From: Symbiodinium natans
Taxonomy: Eukaryota > Sar > Dinophyceae > Suessiales > Symbiodiniaceae
Length of the DNA: 64,000 bases
Direction: 5' to 3'
NCBI GenBank assembly: GCA_905221605.1
Contig: CAJNDS010000380.1
Coordinates: forward strand, 750,001-814,000
The notes under the pieces are model-generated. The model searched no databases, was not told where the DNA came from, and was given only the letters and a program-made list of their open reading frames with translations. Both the position numbers and the translations under genes were made by a program. Every line of letters starts with the position of its first letter. The first letter of the stretch is position 1. Of this stretch, positions 33,329-45,344 are shown piece by piece.

Positions 33329-34669
33329 GGGTTAGCGTGAACGAGGCCCCTTCAGGCAGTAAACCCTTAACATCGCAACAGTAGGACGAATGCAGCTGCA
33401 CCGCCCCGCTGCCTTGCCACCTCACAGACTACACAACGCAGTGCTGGACTTGGTGGTGCGTGGTTACGGCTTCGGGGGCTGTTCTGAATCAGCCGAAGCC
33501 TTGAACCCCAATCCCTAAGCCTTTCTCTTGAGAGGGCTGGGTTCTGAATGCAGCGCAAAGGAGGTCTTTAAGGAGTCGTTCGGGTTTCAGGGGTTGAGGG
33601 TTCGAGAACCCTGAACCCAGCCCTATAAACTCTAGCTTTCCAAGAACAGTGGGGTGCAGGCTTCGGGCACTGCCCACCCCCACCCCACTGGCTCTGAGGG
33701 ATTTAAGGTTTGGGGTGGGTTCAGGGTTTAGGGTTTAGGGTTTCTTGGTTCAGGGTGCAGTGTTTAGGGTTCGGCAACAGTCACGGTATTGTGTTGTGGG
33801 TACGTATTTGCTGTAGGGCTTTGGGTTGTTGTATGTCATAGTAACTCTACAGGCTCCGGCTTTCCAAGCAAGAGCAGCGCTTACTGTTTTCCAGTGGGGC
33901 CCGCCCGACTCCCCCTGCCTACCACCACGTCTGCTGGGACCAGAGGAGTCGGCTCCTGTCTAAGATGGTTGGTTTCAGGTTTGGGGCTTTGAAGGTTTCG
34001 GGCTTGGGTATCAGGTAGTAAGGACCCCTATAAGCCCTCATAACCCTCTAAACCCCAAGCAGTCTACCCAAGGAAAGAACGACTCACGAGGTTTATATAG
34101 GCTTAGGGCTGATCTACCTTCAACGAATATGACAACGCAATGCCCGCCACCCCCCGTATACAGTTCAAGGTACTCTCCCGAATGAGAGAGTGTCTTGCAC
34201 AAGGTTTTCGCGCTTCCTTGCTCGAGGCCATGTGCCGGAAGCCTCAGGCCATGCACTACTTCTCCAGTTGGGCCCACAGGGTTTAGGGTTTAGGGCTTAG
34301 GGTTTAGGGTTTAGGGTTTAGGCTTCCACATGTAGGTGTAGATATTGGCTTAGGGCTTCTTGAGCTCACCCGGCGCCATGGACACTTTTTGAGGACCCAA
34401 TCCGCCATCTACCAAAGTTTAGGGGTTGGTGGACAAGCCACTCTATAGCAAGCTGAATTCATTCGAGGTGTTTTTGGTTTCAAGACCTCTTCGTACCGAG
34501 GCCGCCCGTCGAAGAGGCGAATGACAAGGTGTCCTTCCACAGTTGTTTCGGGGCGGCATGGCCGCTTGGGAATTTCTCTGCGCAAAGATCCCTGAAACAA
34601 GCCTTGCTTGGGCATTCTGTCGGGTTGGGGGTAGTTGCGGTGGGCCTGCGCCCATTGTGTAATGTCTAG
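32388..34669 (+). CDS. Multi-exon unrecognised gene
   Basis: A series of short segments with strong codon bias: 32388-32470 (AVKELPAAVAALVLLLRKEP), 32769-32868 (NTAGADTATSAFGGGEANAG), 33181-33240 (HRLEVHSDSLVPPQ), about 33390-33490 (LHNAVLDLVVRGYGFGGC), 33853-33967 (RLSKQEQRLLFSSGARP, CWDQRSRLLSKM), 34171-34280 (VLSRMRECLAQGFRASLLEA, MCRKPQAMHYFSSWAH), 34361-34412 (ELTRRHGHFLRTQSAIYQ) and 34477-34669 (PPVEEANDKVSFHSCFGAAW, then TAG). Introns between them carry telomere-like arrays in both orientations. The Arg/Gln-rich basic helices suggest a soluble protein. I do not recognise the family, and the segments may represent more than one gene. Confidence 0.4.
32645..33175. repeat. Opposed telomere-like arrays around an exon, including an 8-mer (accctaac)n variant block
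   Basis: TTTAGGG units (32645-32760) precede and CCCTAAA-type units (32871-33175) follow the short exon at 32769-32868. From about 32967 to 33145 the unit becomes accctaac or its permutation, repeated about twenty times. Confidence 0.9.
33297..33331. repeat. T-run followed by G-run
   Basis: A run of T passes directly into more than twenty G. Similar T-to-G homopolymer junctions occur at about 26050-26073 and 37311-37327. Confidence 0.9.
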
Positions 34670-34921
34670 AACTCCTCGCTACTTCACCCCCAAATATCAC
34701 TACTGCCCTCAAGTGTGGGCAGGAGGAACCACAGGGCTGAGGCTGTGAGGTATGTGCCCAGAATGCAAACCAAGATGTCTTGAGTAAGTACCACGACCCA
34801 CGACTGGATTTAGAGGCATCGGATAGTTTGCATCGGTCTCCTGCAACTCTGAACCCCTAAACTTTACCGACAAGCCCTCAAATGAACCCGTAAACTTTGG
34901 CCCTAGAGCCGAACGTTAACC

Positions 34922-35030
34922 CACCCTAAACCCTAAACCCTAAACCCTAAACCCTGAACCCTAAACCCTAAACCCGAAACCCCAAACCCTAAACCCCAAA
35001 CCCCTAAACCCTAAACCCTGAACCCTCTAA
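34922..35030. repeat. Interstitial CCCTAAA-type array
   Basis: About fourteen CCCTAAA/CCCTGAA/CCCCAAA units. Confidence 0.85.
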
Positions 35031-35052
35031 GCCCCCAACCAGCCGAAGCCAG

Positions 35053-35498
35053 CCGACACCGCCAGGTGCCGCAGGAGTCGGCGCCTTCAGTCACGGCGGA
35101 GCAGATTCGTCAGCAGGCTTGGGTCGACGTTTCCCTTAGGGTTTAGGGTTTAGGGTTTAGGGTTTAGGGTTTGGGGTTTCCACCTGCACAGATGGGGTTT
35201 AGGGTTGAGGGTTGAGGGTTTCTAAATCGCCTTCTCCGAGAGTCTGGACACCAGATTTATATCTTGTCGCCTTACATGGGAGATCTGGGGTACCCTTTCT
35301 TGGGGGTTTCCTACAATTAGGATTCTTGCCTTTTGTGCATTGTTAGGGGGTCCCTTTTTGTGGGAAATGCCCTAAATTCCTAAACCCATAAACCCCCAAG
35401 TTCCCTGAGATCGAGGAGCGGCAGATACTGCAAGCGCTGGACTGGCAAATGCATCGTCCATGCGTGGCCACGTGGATCGACGTTCTTGGCAAGCGCCC
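35053..35498 (+). CDS. Cyclin-like gene fragment (two exons)
   Basis: Exon about 35053-35134 (ESAPSVTAEQIRQQAWVDVS) and exon 35391-35498 (FPEIEERQILQALDWQMHRP, then CVATWIDVLGKR). The second matches the part of the cyclin box where an acidic helix (E..IL..L.W) precedes the P-T/C.-..F/W stretch of cyclins that bind CDKs. The usual preceding helices of the box (hydrophobic WL and YLDRFL-like segments) were not found between the two exons, so the gene is incomplete, diverged or longer than seen. The exon ends near a CCTAAGCCC repeat. The cyclin call rests on one motif. Confidence 0.4.
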
Positions 35499-35499
35499 G

Positions 35500-37712
35500 G
35501 AGCCTAAGCCCAAAACCCCCAGAATCCCCCAAACCTCCCCCCAAAGCCCCCAGAATCCCCCCAAAACCCCCCAAAGCCCCCAAAACCCGCAAAACCCCCC
35601 AAAAACCCCAAAAAACCCAAAGACCCCAAAGACCCCTAAGACCCCAAAGACCCCTAAGACCCCCGAACCCTCAACCTCAAACCCTAAGCCACCCAAACAG
35701 TCTGCTGCGAGGCCTTAACATCATTACGAAGAGTCAGTTCACGCCGGGAACTCAAAGTCACAGGGTTAAAAGGGTCGGTCTCCCCTTCAACCCGTGAAAC
35801 GCTCAACATCAACCTACCCGAACCAGCAGGGTACCTGTTTGTCTCCTCTGCTTTTTGCATACTTCTCTTCTTTCAGACAAGAACAAGGATTCCTTCGGTG
35901 AGCTTGTGAGCGTTGAACCGTTAGCAGCACATAGACCCATGAACCCGTAAGCCCATTAACCCTCGCCTAATGAACCCTCCAACCCAACCCCACACCCTAA
36001 CGCCTGAACCTAATCATGGCAGCCGCATGATTGGTCCAAGCTAGTTCAAGCTCGAGACTAGCGCCCGCCAAGCACAGAATGTAGGGGTTTGGGTTTGGGG
36101 ATTCGGGGTTTAGGGGTTCTCCGTTTTTTTTTTAGGGTTTAGGGTATTTCAAGGTTTGTGTTGTTTTGTTGTTGAGGCGGGGGGGAGGCTGTGGAGTTTA
36201 GGGTGTGAGGTTTTGGCTTTTTGGGTGTAGGGCAGTAGAGTATACAAAGTACCCGGGTTTTTTGGAACAGCCGAGGTTTTGGATTGTGGATTTCAGGGTT
36301 TGAGGGTTTAGGGTTTGGAGACTTATGGGTTTACAGGATTGGGCTGAGGGTGTCATCAGAGGTTTGGGGTGTTGGGGTTTAAGGTTTGGGGGTTTAGGGG
36401 TTTAGGGCATGAGGGAAATCGTACAGGATTTCGGACCTCGGGAAGCGGCGCATGGTCTGGGATTTCGTGGCTCAAGGTCGGAACGTAGATTGCAAGCCTT
36501 AGACATTGCAACCCTCAACCCTGAACCCCAAATCCCCAAATCTTCGGCTCCAAACCCCAAACCCCTCACACCGAGACAAGGAAAACGGTGCAGTGGGTGT
36601 GCCAACAAAGCCGCGGCCCTACGGGCCATGCTGAACCGGATTTGGGATTCAGGGCTTGGGGGACCCCGGTTCACTGGGTGGTACTTTGAGGTTCCCTGAG
36701 GAGGTCTATTTTATTTAATTCTCCGGCTGTTCCCTGACCCTTAACTATGAATCCCTATAGTCCCTAAACCCTCAAGCCTCAAACCCGAAGCTCTAGGCCC
36801 TAGTATCCCATGTCTCTACCCTTTACAGCCCGAATGCCGGGCCCGAAGACCCTATAGCCTATACCCTAGACTCTCAGCCCAAAGCCCTAAAGCCGCAGCC
36901 CGAAGCTTGACTTTTGGGGTCTTGTGTCCCTTTGTGGCGCACTTGCCTCTTTTTAGGCCTTGGGAAAGGTGGGTTCCTGTACAAGCAAGTTAGAATATGT
37001 TCCTTAGATTCGGAATATTGTGGGAGCGGATGGGCGGTGGGCCTCTTGACAAGTGAATGCTCGCCCTTGCCCTAAACCCAAGCCCTAAGCCCTATACCCT
37101 AAGCCCTAAACCCTAAACCCTACACCCAAGCCCCAAACCCCAAATCCCTAAACCCTAAACCTAAACCCCAAATCCGAAATCCCAAATCCCAAATCCCAGA
37201 CCCTAAGCCCATATTTCCAGGCTGCCAGCTGAGGTGTTACCACATCCCAAGCCTTGGTCCATCTCATGCCAAGCTCGTTCGAGTTGCTCAGCCGCTTTCA
37301 GAGTTCTGTTTTTTTTTTTTTGTGGGGGGGATTTATGATCGTTTTTGGTTTAGGGTTTAGGGTTTAGGGTTTCGGGTGTAGGGTTTAGGGGGTTGGAAGG
37401 GGCTTGGTGACCCTTGTTCTCCTACCTTAGGAAGGAACTCGCCGTCCTCGAAGCGCGACAAGCATTGTAACCCATTTTTCCCAAACCCTTGCCACATGAG
37501 CCCTGTACCCCAAGCCCTGAACCCCGGAACCCCAAACTCTACACCATTCTCAAAGCCTGAACACCAAATCCTGAACTCCAGACTGTCCCGGCGAACTCAC
37601 ATCTCCACCCCTCATTCGGTTTAAGGTCTGGGGTTTTCGTGTTTCGGGCTTACCCTGAAATCCGAACCCTAAACCCTAAACCCGAAAGGCCCTAAACCCC
37701 TTTCTACCCCAG
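35500..37712. other. Repeat-rich stretch with a few weak exon candidates
   Basis: A proline/lysine-type frame over 35500-35690 is only a CCCCAAA/CCCCCAGA repeat. Weak exon candidates are about 36425-36475 and 36590-36655 (CSGCANKAAALRAMLNRIWD), both without clear phase. A family C-like hairpin lies just before, at 35278-35375. A T-to-G homopolymer junction lies at 37311-37327. Confidence 0.35.
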
Positions 37713-38829
37713 GATGAGACCCAAGCAGATTGCCAACGGACTTATCTGCCTAATGTGCGTGATTGTCCCGGACTCAGGGGGAGCCTGAACGGGGCAGACA
37801 GCCTGAGCACTTTTGGGGTTTAGGCTTAGGGTTTAGGGTTTAGGGTGGTTAAGGGCATGTTCCCATAGCCCCAAGCCTGACTATGGCGTATTGGGGCTCG
37901 CTGGACCTCACTTGGACTCTGGTCCAGAGCGTGGCAAGCCGAAAGCCCCCCGACCTAAACCCTAAACCCTAAACCCTAAGCCCGAAACCCGAAACCCGAA
38001 ACCCTAAACCCTAAACCCTGAAGTCCGCAAACTCCATCCTTAAGCCCACACCTGAACCCTCACTGCCCTTCTGACTCCCAAGGCTCCCTGAAAACCCCTA
38101 AGCCCTGTTTCCCTCAACCCTCAACCCTAAACTTAAACCCTGTGACTCCAAACTCTGAACCCTTGACTAAGCCACCCTAAGCCCTTGAAACCCTCACGCC
38201 CTGAACCCTAGAACAACCTGGCCGTCCACCGAAGGCGCGGATTCTTCCGCTGAAAGCCCTGCGATCAAAAAAGGCCCTGGGGCTGGTTTAAGGTCGTTTA
38301 GGGCTTCGGGTTTGGGATTTCTTGGGTTTAGTTTAAGGTTCTAGGGTTTGGGGTTTTGGGATTGTGGGATTGTGGGGTTGTGGGGTTGTAGGGTTGTGGG
38401 GTTGTGGGGTTGTGGGGTTGTGGGGTTTGGGGGTTTATTAGGGTGTATTAGGGTTCAGTAGGGTTTATTGGGGTTTATTAGGGTTGATCAGGGTTTTTTT
38501 TCTAGGGTTTTAGGGTGGAGCTTTTCGGTTTCAGGTGTGTGGTGTTTCAATCACCTCGCCTTTTTGGGGAGCGATTGTGAGGAGGCCCGCCCGTTAGGCA
38601 TCGAAGAATTACTAGTAGTATTCAAGAACCCCAAAGACCCTATTCTAATTATGAAGGCCCCTATACTATATACTACCACATTGAAGCAGCCGAACCGCTA
38701 GATTCATTCGGCGATTCGGGGGTTTGCATCTGGGCGGTGTTGGTGGCTGCAACTGTTTGCACCTTTGCCTCAAATGGCCGGAGCTATGCCCACAATCCTT
38801 TGCTGAAGAGTTCTCGTCTCTTATTTTAA
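37713..38829 (+). CDS. Putative 3' exons of an unrecognised membrane protein
   Basis: Segments 37713-37815 (TQADCQRTYLPNVRDCPGLR, GSLNGADSLSTFG), about 37871-37945 (PDYGVLGLAGPHLDSGPERG), about 38221-38268 (WPSTEGADSSAESPAIKK) and the terminal exon 38702-38829 (VCIWAVLVAATVCTFASNG, then a TAA at 38827). The last exon encodes one likely membrane helix near the C-terminus. A family D hairpin-like sequence (about 38590-38700) ends right at its acceptor. No family recognised, and the joining of these exons is inferred from order and spacing only. Confidence 0.35.
38356..38428. repeat. Tandem TTGTGGGG variant array
   Basis: About eight units of an 8-mer (ttgtgggg) derived from, but distinct from, TTTAGGG, followed by tttattaggg variants. 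Confidence 0.85.
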
Positions 38830-39119
38830 CAAAACGAAGGAATGATTCATATTTTCGCCGACAGCAGGAATGATGCAGAGCACTTGGGAGACATGTCCGG
38901 CGCATGCCCGGGCATTATAGAACTGGGACATCGATTCGCAGCAGTGTGGAACAGAGTCAACAGATTCGTAGAGGCACCGACATCCCAGAGCTTGCCAATA
39001 TGCTTGACCCTGAAATTCTAAACCCCTAAACCCCAAACCCCAAACCCCAAACCCTAAACCCTAAACCCCAAACCCTAAGCCCCAAACGCGCCGGGAAGAC
39101 GACGTAACCCACGTCGCCA

Positions 39120-39679
39120 GGTGACAGTTTTGGAGTGGGAGCAGCTTTTCCATGATTCGCTCAACTCAGGCGCCCCGTTGGATCTAAAAGGGCTTAGGGT
39201 GTAGGGTTTAGGGTTTAGGGTGTCGGGCTTTCGGGCAAGATTACTTTGGTGGCCCAGTGGTACCTTAACACTTTTTTTCGTTATTTGTTAATGGGTTCCT
39301 TTTAAAAGTAACCAACCCAAAAATGCCGTTATTGTAAGATGGTTGCTGGGCTACCAAGTCTTAAAGGGTTGGCGCTTATGAGGGGGGAGGTGAGTGTTCC
39401 TTATCGGAGTCCTAGAAGAGGCCAGGATAAACATAAGCCCTAAGTTGGTTTAGAAGGGGCTGAAAAGGGGGTCGGACTAGTTGCTGATATCATACCCCCG
39501 CAAACCCTACTCTAATTATTAAGGCCCCTATGTGAACCGAAGTAGGAGCCGCACACCGGAAGTGCTTAGGGCCTAGTAGTTCTGCTACGATCCATGGCGG
39601 CTCCTACTTGACCTGCCATGATTCATCTCTGGGGTTGGTCTTGAGGGGTTTCTGCAAAACAAATAAATGAAAAATATAA

Positions 39680-39711
<32 letters not shown>

Positions 39712-41190
39712 TTTGTTTTTATTTTGGTTTTGGGTGGGGGGGTGGGGGGAGGTTCATAAGTTTAGGCTAATTAAGGGTTTCCTGGGATTTGGGATATAGG
39801 GTTCGGTTTGGTTTTTGTTTGGGGGTTCGGTTGGTTTTGCTGTTGAGGGTTCTAGTGTGGCTGAAAAGGTTTGTTTTTGAACGATGTTGGTTACCTCTAA
39901 AAGCTTTCTTAAGATGTTGTACACTTGTGCGCAAACCCTGCGAACCCCTTAATGCCCTCCCCTCGGAAAAGCCCTAAATCCTAAACCTTAGACTGCCCCT
40001 CCGCACCAAAGAACCAAAAGCATACATACATATATATATATATATACATACATACAGACATACATACATACATACATAACCTAACAGACGCGCAGACCCC
40101 TGCATCATCCGAAGGCTTACCGACCTGCGACTTAGCAGAGGACAAATTGCCCTGGTTTCTGCAGCAAGAGCCTCGGATTTTCATTCCAAGCGACAGCGCC
40201 ACACCCTGCCAGCCACTCCCCGCCCTCAAATCAACAGCCCACAGACCCTAAACCCCAATCCCTAAAGCCAAAACCGACCCTAAACCCTAAACCGCACCAA
40301 AAAGCCATCCGCCCGATTGCTGAACGTTCCAAGGTGTCTCGAACAAGCTGCATGCTGTTCACTTCAGGACGGCACCTTGTGGGCCTCCAGGGATTCCCGC
40401 AAATTCCACAACACCCCTTAGTTAAGGTTGAATGCTCCTCCTTGAACTATAATGGGGCCCCTTATATGGTTAAGGAATGTTCCTTAAATTACAGTAGGGG
40501 GGCGGGGGTGCCCTGGGGAGTGGGATGGATTCGCGGTTTATTGGGTTGATAGGGTTGTATGGGTTTAGAGAGTTTGCAGGGAATATAGGGTTTGCACGGT
40601 TTATAGGGCTTGTAGGGTTTGCAGAGTTTTGGGGTTTATAGGTTTTGTAGGGTTTGTAGGGTTTGCAGGGTTTAGCGTATAGGGTACATGGGCTCGGAGT
40701 TGCTTCAAGCAGCCGGAAGCTCTATGCGCAAGCGGGACGGTTCGCGCAACGATGCCAGGAAGTCTATGTCAGCCTAAGCCGTATCCTGAATCCTAAACCG
40801 TAGCCTGCCAGCAGGCACCTGCAAGCCGGGGTTCCTTCACAGAATGATGTCTGATGCCCTAACTCCCCAGCTGAAAGCTCCCAAGGCCCTAAGCCCTGAG
40901 CCCGAAACCAAGATCTGCGAGATGGTGTCTTGCAGTGGGTGCGAAGAACCCTAAACCCTAAACCCTAAACCCTAAACCCTAAACCCTAAACCCTAAACCC
41001 TAAACCCTAAACCCTAAACCCTAAACCCTAGACCCTAAACCCTAAACCCTAAACCCTGAACCCTAAACCCTAAACCCTAAACCCTAAACCCTAAAGCCTA
41101 AACCCTAAACCCTAAACCCTACAAGGTGTTGCAAGCAGACTCCTTGAACTTGGCACGAATGCCGGTGGCCCCAGGGCAGTCAGGGCAGTG
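39120..41190 (+). CDS. Cluster of exon-like segments, unrecognised
   Basis: 39120-39189 (VTVLEWEQLFHDSLNSGAP), about 40127-40215 (DLAEDKLPWFLQQEPRIFIP), about 40322-40391 (VSRTSCMLFTSGRHLVGLQ), about 40693-40777 (GSELLQAAGSSMRKRDGSRN), about 40910-40947 (KICEMVSCSGCE) and 41125-41190 (VLQADSLNLARMPVAPGQSG, then TGA). Each is flanked by AG and by GT/GG or telomere-like sequence and has coding-type codon use. Family and gene number are unknown. The last two may be the end of one gene. Confidence 0.35.
39246..39357. mobile_element. Single-copy hairpin with imperfect terminal inverted repeats
   Basis: TTGGTGGCCCAG at the left pairs with CTGGGCTACCAA at the right (11 of 12). The interior includes ggtacc and a T run. 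It follows the exon-like segment 39120-39189. No target duplication was seen. Confidence 0.5.
40945..41122. repeat. Interstitial (CCCTAAA)n array
   Basis: About 25 nearly perfect units filling the space between two exon-like segments. Confidence 0.95.
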
Positions 41191-41212
41191 ACAGCGGCCT
41201 GGAGCCAACCCT

Positions 41213-41334
41213 ACTTGGAGGTTCATGGTACTTGGTAGGCCAATTCTGGCTGTACTTATAACCCAATTATAACCCTATTAGGGAACTTAAGCGGGTAAAA
41301 GTAATGGGCTACTAAGTACCCTGAACCTCCAAGT
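41213..41334. mobile_element. Hairpin element, family B copy
   Basis: ACTTGGAGGTTCA and TGAACCTCCAAGT form the terminal inverted repeat. The interior tgtacttataacccaatta is shared with the other copies. Confidence 0.75.
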
Positions 41335-41614
41335 AAGCCGTTTCAAGGTCCCAGAAATCCCCTACCCCAGGGCTTTCACCTGTTGCGCCTTGTCGTCTTG
41401 CCTTGTTGGGAGTATTTTTTGGGGGTGTGGTTTTAGGTCGGCATCTTGTAGTCCTTGGGCAAGGTATCAGTATCAACCAGAATGGCAGGCAGGAGCGCTC
41501 CAGCCCCAAGCCCAAGCCTCTGAACCCTAAACAATCCAAAACAGTCTAAGCTCTTAAAAAACCCGCCAAACAACACTCCAAAACTCTAAGCCACCAAGCC
41601 TTGAAGCCCTAGAC

Positions 41615-41716
41615 TTGGGATGCTCTCCCTTGTACTAACCGTCCTAAGTAGGGATTCCAGTACCCCCTGCTATAATCTCCATGAAGGAGCTGTTCGCATA
41701 AGGGGGAACATCCCAA
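41615..41716. mobile_element. Hairpin element, family A copy
   Basis: It begins TTGGGATG and ends CATCCCAA, with the interior gggattccagtaccccctgc aligned to the 15391 copy. Flanks ccctagac and cactacac match at 6 of 8 positions, a decayed target-site duplication. Confidence 0.7.
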
Positions 41717-41908
41717 CACTACACCCCTCTCCCTTAAAGCCCCGTGGACCAAGGTTTAGGGTTTTGGGTTTTAGCACCCTAAACCGAAAAAACCCTAAAC
41801 CCTAAACCCTGAACTCTAAACCCTAAACCCTCAAAATCCTCAATCCTAAACCCTAAACCCTAAACCCTAAACCCTAAACCCTAAACCCTAAATCCCAAGC
41901 CTCTCAGG

Positions 41909-42375
41909 ATGAAGCTGGTGAAGCCCAGCTCTGTAGGACCCGTAGGGCGCGACCTGCCGGCAAAAGAGCCGCGCAGGGAAGTGCGAATATGAGCCATAGT
42001 CTTAGAGTCGACACTCCTTGTTTGGGGGTAGGGGTTTGGGGCAATTCAGAAGACATGATATATATATATATATGTATACGCATATTTAATAGGCTATGTA
42101 TATATATACACATATATTTATGTATTTGTGGTGTGGGCTTTCCTTACGGGTTGATGCGGGAGCAGTCACAATGACATATGGCTCATTTGACTAAGACTGT
42201 CGTTTCTTGTTACGTAGCTCGGGAGCTTTGACGTTCCATAACTGTGAGAGAGCCGGTGCTGCGCCACAGGGGACTTTTAGGGTTTAGGGTGTAGGGTTTA
42301 GGGGTATGCGAAGCTCCTTCAGGATGGAGGCGTTGAAGGTGGAGCGCCAGCACGGTCACAGTGTTTCTAGTTAGA
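41909..42375 (+). CDS. Two exon-like segments, unrecognised
   Basis: About 41909-41995 ([20 protein letters not shown]) and 42324-42375 ([16 protein letters not shown], then TAG) show coding-type codon use. The space between carries TA/TATG microsatellite and gtttaggg words. No family recognised. Confidence 0.25.
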
Positions 42376-44567
42376 TTAGAGCTTAGCCGTGAGAGCTTTG
42401 CGGGGAATTATTCTGTGGGCCGTAGGGACTTGGGACAGTCGTTTTGGACTGCACCCAACTCGAGTGCTGATGTATATGTATATATATGTATATATATATA
42501 TATGTATGTATGTATATATATATATATTTTGTTTTGCATTCATATTTGTGTTTATACTTATATTTGTATTTATATCTATATTTATATCCATATTTATATT
42601 TACATTTATATTTCTATTTATATGTATATTCATATTTATATGCATGTATGTACATAGACATGTGTATATTCATTTAGTTGTTTAACCGAATTTTTTCTCG
42701 ACAGCTAGCGTAGCTAGACTTGAGTTTATCTCTGCTTGAGCAGGGTGGCCGGTCGAACCCCTCAGAGTTGTAAAATAATTGATAGTTTCGAGGAAAATCG
42801 AGGAACATCTCTATCACAGGAATTAGAGGGTCGGTCAGTATTTGTTTTCAATATTTGGGGGGGTGGGGCTGGGGTGGGAGGGGGGCGGGGGGTGGGGTGG
42901 GGGACAGCACTGATTCCATCAATAATGCGTTTGGGGTATATTTGAGGGTTATGCAGGGATGTCGAGTGATAGATGCGCGGTCTTTGCGAAACAGATCGCG
43001 GCTGTCGAAGCGTGGCGTTCTCTGAAGCGCTTGTTTCGGAAAGCTTCGTGGAACTGGATCGCGGTCCATGTGAGGGCATGAATATGCCGTCAAAAACTGG
43101 TACATCGACAATTCGGCCTAGACCTATCAATAGCACATACGGGGTATATTTGAGTTCTAGATCACGGTCTGCCTGAGCGAGTGCTCATATGTCTTTTGTT
43201 TCAAGCGTGTGTTTTCAAGCTCCAACGGACCCCAGTCAGCGCATGTTGCTTGGCTTAAAGTATGCCGTTCGCACGTCCTTCTTTATTCGCGTGTTCGGGA
43301 TAGCTTTTGAGGTCTGGATCGCGATCTCTATTGATTTGTGCATGTTTGCGCTGCCAACTTTCCTGTCGGGTTCTTAGCATGGGCGTATGAGGCGGAATTG
43401 TCCGAACATGTTGCTCAAATTTGAGAAAATCAAGATTTGATCAAAACGTCACCCATCTTGTTACGCTAGTATCTGGGGTTGTCCTGGAAAGCATGGGGCG
43501 GAAGCGTCCGAACATGTTGCTCAAACTATGAAGAGCGTAGAAATTCGAGCAACACGAGGTGTATTCGGGGCGTGTGGGGGGCAGGGGAGACGGCGTCTTA
43601 CCCGCGAGTTTTGTTTCCTCCTGATATAGTTGTGTAAAGCCGGCCTTTATGTCGCCCGGAATCCAGGCTAGCTTGCATGGCTCATCAAGTTTTAAGATTT
43701 GTTTGCATATTTGTATAAGTCTATATACACGTGTATGTAGAACTATGGCACCAAATTGTTGAGAATCGCACGGAGCACTCGGACAAAACTTTAATTTTTA
43801 AATAGTACCGAAAATGAAGCAAAAAAGCTTCAGTAGGCGCAGGGTGCTGCTTTGGCATGTGGGGACAAAGTCTTGAGGGGTTGATCGAAATGTTTGTGCT
43901 GAGGTTGCACAGCTCGCCAAAGAAGCACGGGGTCTATGTGTGTGCCATAGCTCCGCATCCATCCGTGCAATTCATGTTGACACCTTTCCACCTGAAGACA
44001 CTGAAGGTCGCAGGGTGCGGCTGATACATTCTTAGAGCGCTGGGGCAGGGCGCCCCTAAGCCCTAAAAAAGTCTACAGTTTCCCCCTTGGAGGGAGTGAC
44101 AGAGATGGATGTCGGCGGGCACATGTGAGCTCGTTACAGCAACTGCGAAGCAGGGCGGCTTTGTAGATGCAAGTTGCCTGAGTTTGCACAAAGTTCTACA
44201 CTTTGCACGGGACGATTTATTGCCTAGGGCCTGGTACTCTCAGACGGTTACAAGAACCCCGGGAAAAAGGTGCGCGATTGCCTTCCGTGATCCGCGGTTT
44301 TGAAGCTTTTCCCAGCAATTCCATCGGCTCATGGGTCTCAGGGTTTAGGGTTTAGGGCTTAGAGTTTAGGGTTTGCTGCTCGAAGCTTTGAGAAGTCCTA
44401 GGATGAGCACTCGCGCTCGCGCGCCGACAGCCACGTGGGTTCACGAGCGACACGGTCTATGAAGTGGTGCTCTATGGATCGATGTGTATGCAGCAAAGGT
44501 TGATCGTGATCTTTTATTGTAGTGCAGTCAGCATGCTACTTTTTTTCTCATAAATATTCTCTTGCAG
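42376..44567. other. Spacer with microsatellites and degenerate repeats
   Basis: TATATG-type low-complexity sequence (42470-42670) gives spurious Tyr/Ile-rich frames. A G-rich tract lies at 42856-42903. From 42930 to 43560 there are degenerate direct repeats (see findings). No convincing exon was seen. Confidence 0.4.
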
Positions 44568-45344
44568 GTACAAGTCCCACTTGGTGTGCTACTCCCGCCC
44601 GTAAGCACATCTCAGCCTCGGGTTCTATTCGGAACCCCCCCCCTCTGTTTTTGTCTGGAGTTCCCAGCAATCGACCCACTAAGTGACGCACCGGAGCGAA
44701 AGTCGTGCAGGATTGGGGTTGAGGATGCAGGGTTCAGGGTTGACAACCTAACCTGGAGACACTGCTCCTGACAGCATCCACAGACAATGAGAAGCTTGGA
44801 TGACTTCTTTGCCTCTCTTCCCACAGAGGAGCCGCATCCCCGGATCACACTCGCGGTATGTGGTTTAAAGTGTAAGTGTGGGTCAACCCTAAATTCTCGA
44901 CCCTAACCCCGACACGTTCAGGGCATAGAGGGTCTTAAAATAGCACGAAGGACCAGTGCTGCGTAGTAGTAAGATCGGCAGTGCGCCCAAATTTGTTTCC
45001 AGCCATGTTAAGAATTTGGAGGTTCGGGCGTAGGGCCTAGCAAGTTAGAACTTCAGGGTTCAGAGTTTAGCGGTTCAGAACATATCGAGTTCAATCCTAA
45101 GAGAAACTCCTCAAACCCATAAACCCTAAATAAGGCCGAAACAAGCCCTACATAAACCCTGAGCAAACCCGAAATAAAGCCTGAATAAACCCTCAAATTG
45201 CCCTCAATCAACCCTCCATACATCATACTCTAGATAAACCCTAAATAACCCTTATTGACTCTGTGTAATCTCTAAAATCCCCGACCATCCGAGGTTTGAA
45301 GCCTTCGAGACCGAACTGAGGGAGGCGCCTCGCGTCGTGCGTGG
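44568..45344 (+). CDS. Short exons of an unrecognised protein
   Basis: 44568-44600 (VQVPLGVLLPP) is a 33-nt exon bounded by TTGCAG and GTAAGC. It is followed by 44657-44711 (FPAIDPLSDAPERKSC), about 44787-44853 (RSLDDFFASLPTEEPHPRIT, then a GTATGT donor) and about 45292-45344 (FEAFETELREAPRVV). The canonical splice sites here are unusually clear. The acidic, Pro-rich peptide suggests a soluble or linker region. No family recognised. Confidence 0.45.

Noticed and set aside
35449-35797. Pro/Lys repeat protein downstream of the cyclin-like exon
   Set aside because: The frame is an expansion of CCCCAAA/CCCCAGA repeats, and the real exon appears to end near 35498.
42361-42685. Tyr/Ile-rich membrane-like ORFs
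   Set aside because: Produced by TATATG/TTTATA low-complexity sequence on both strands.
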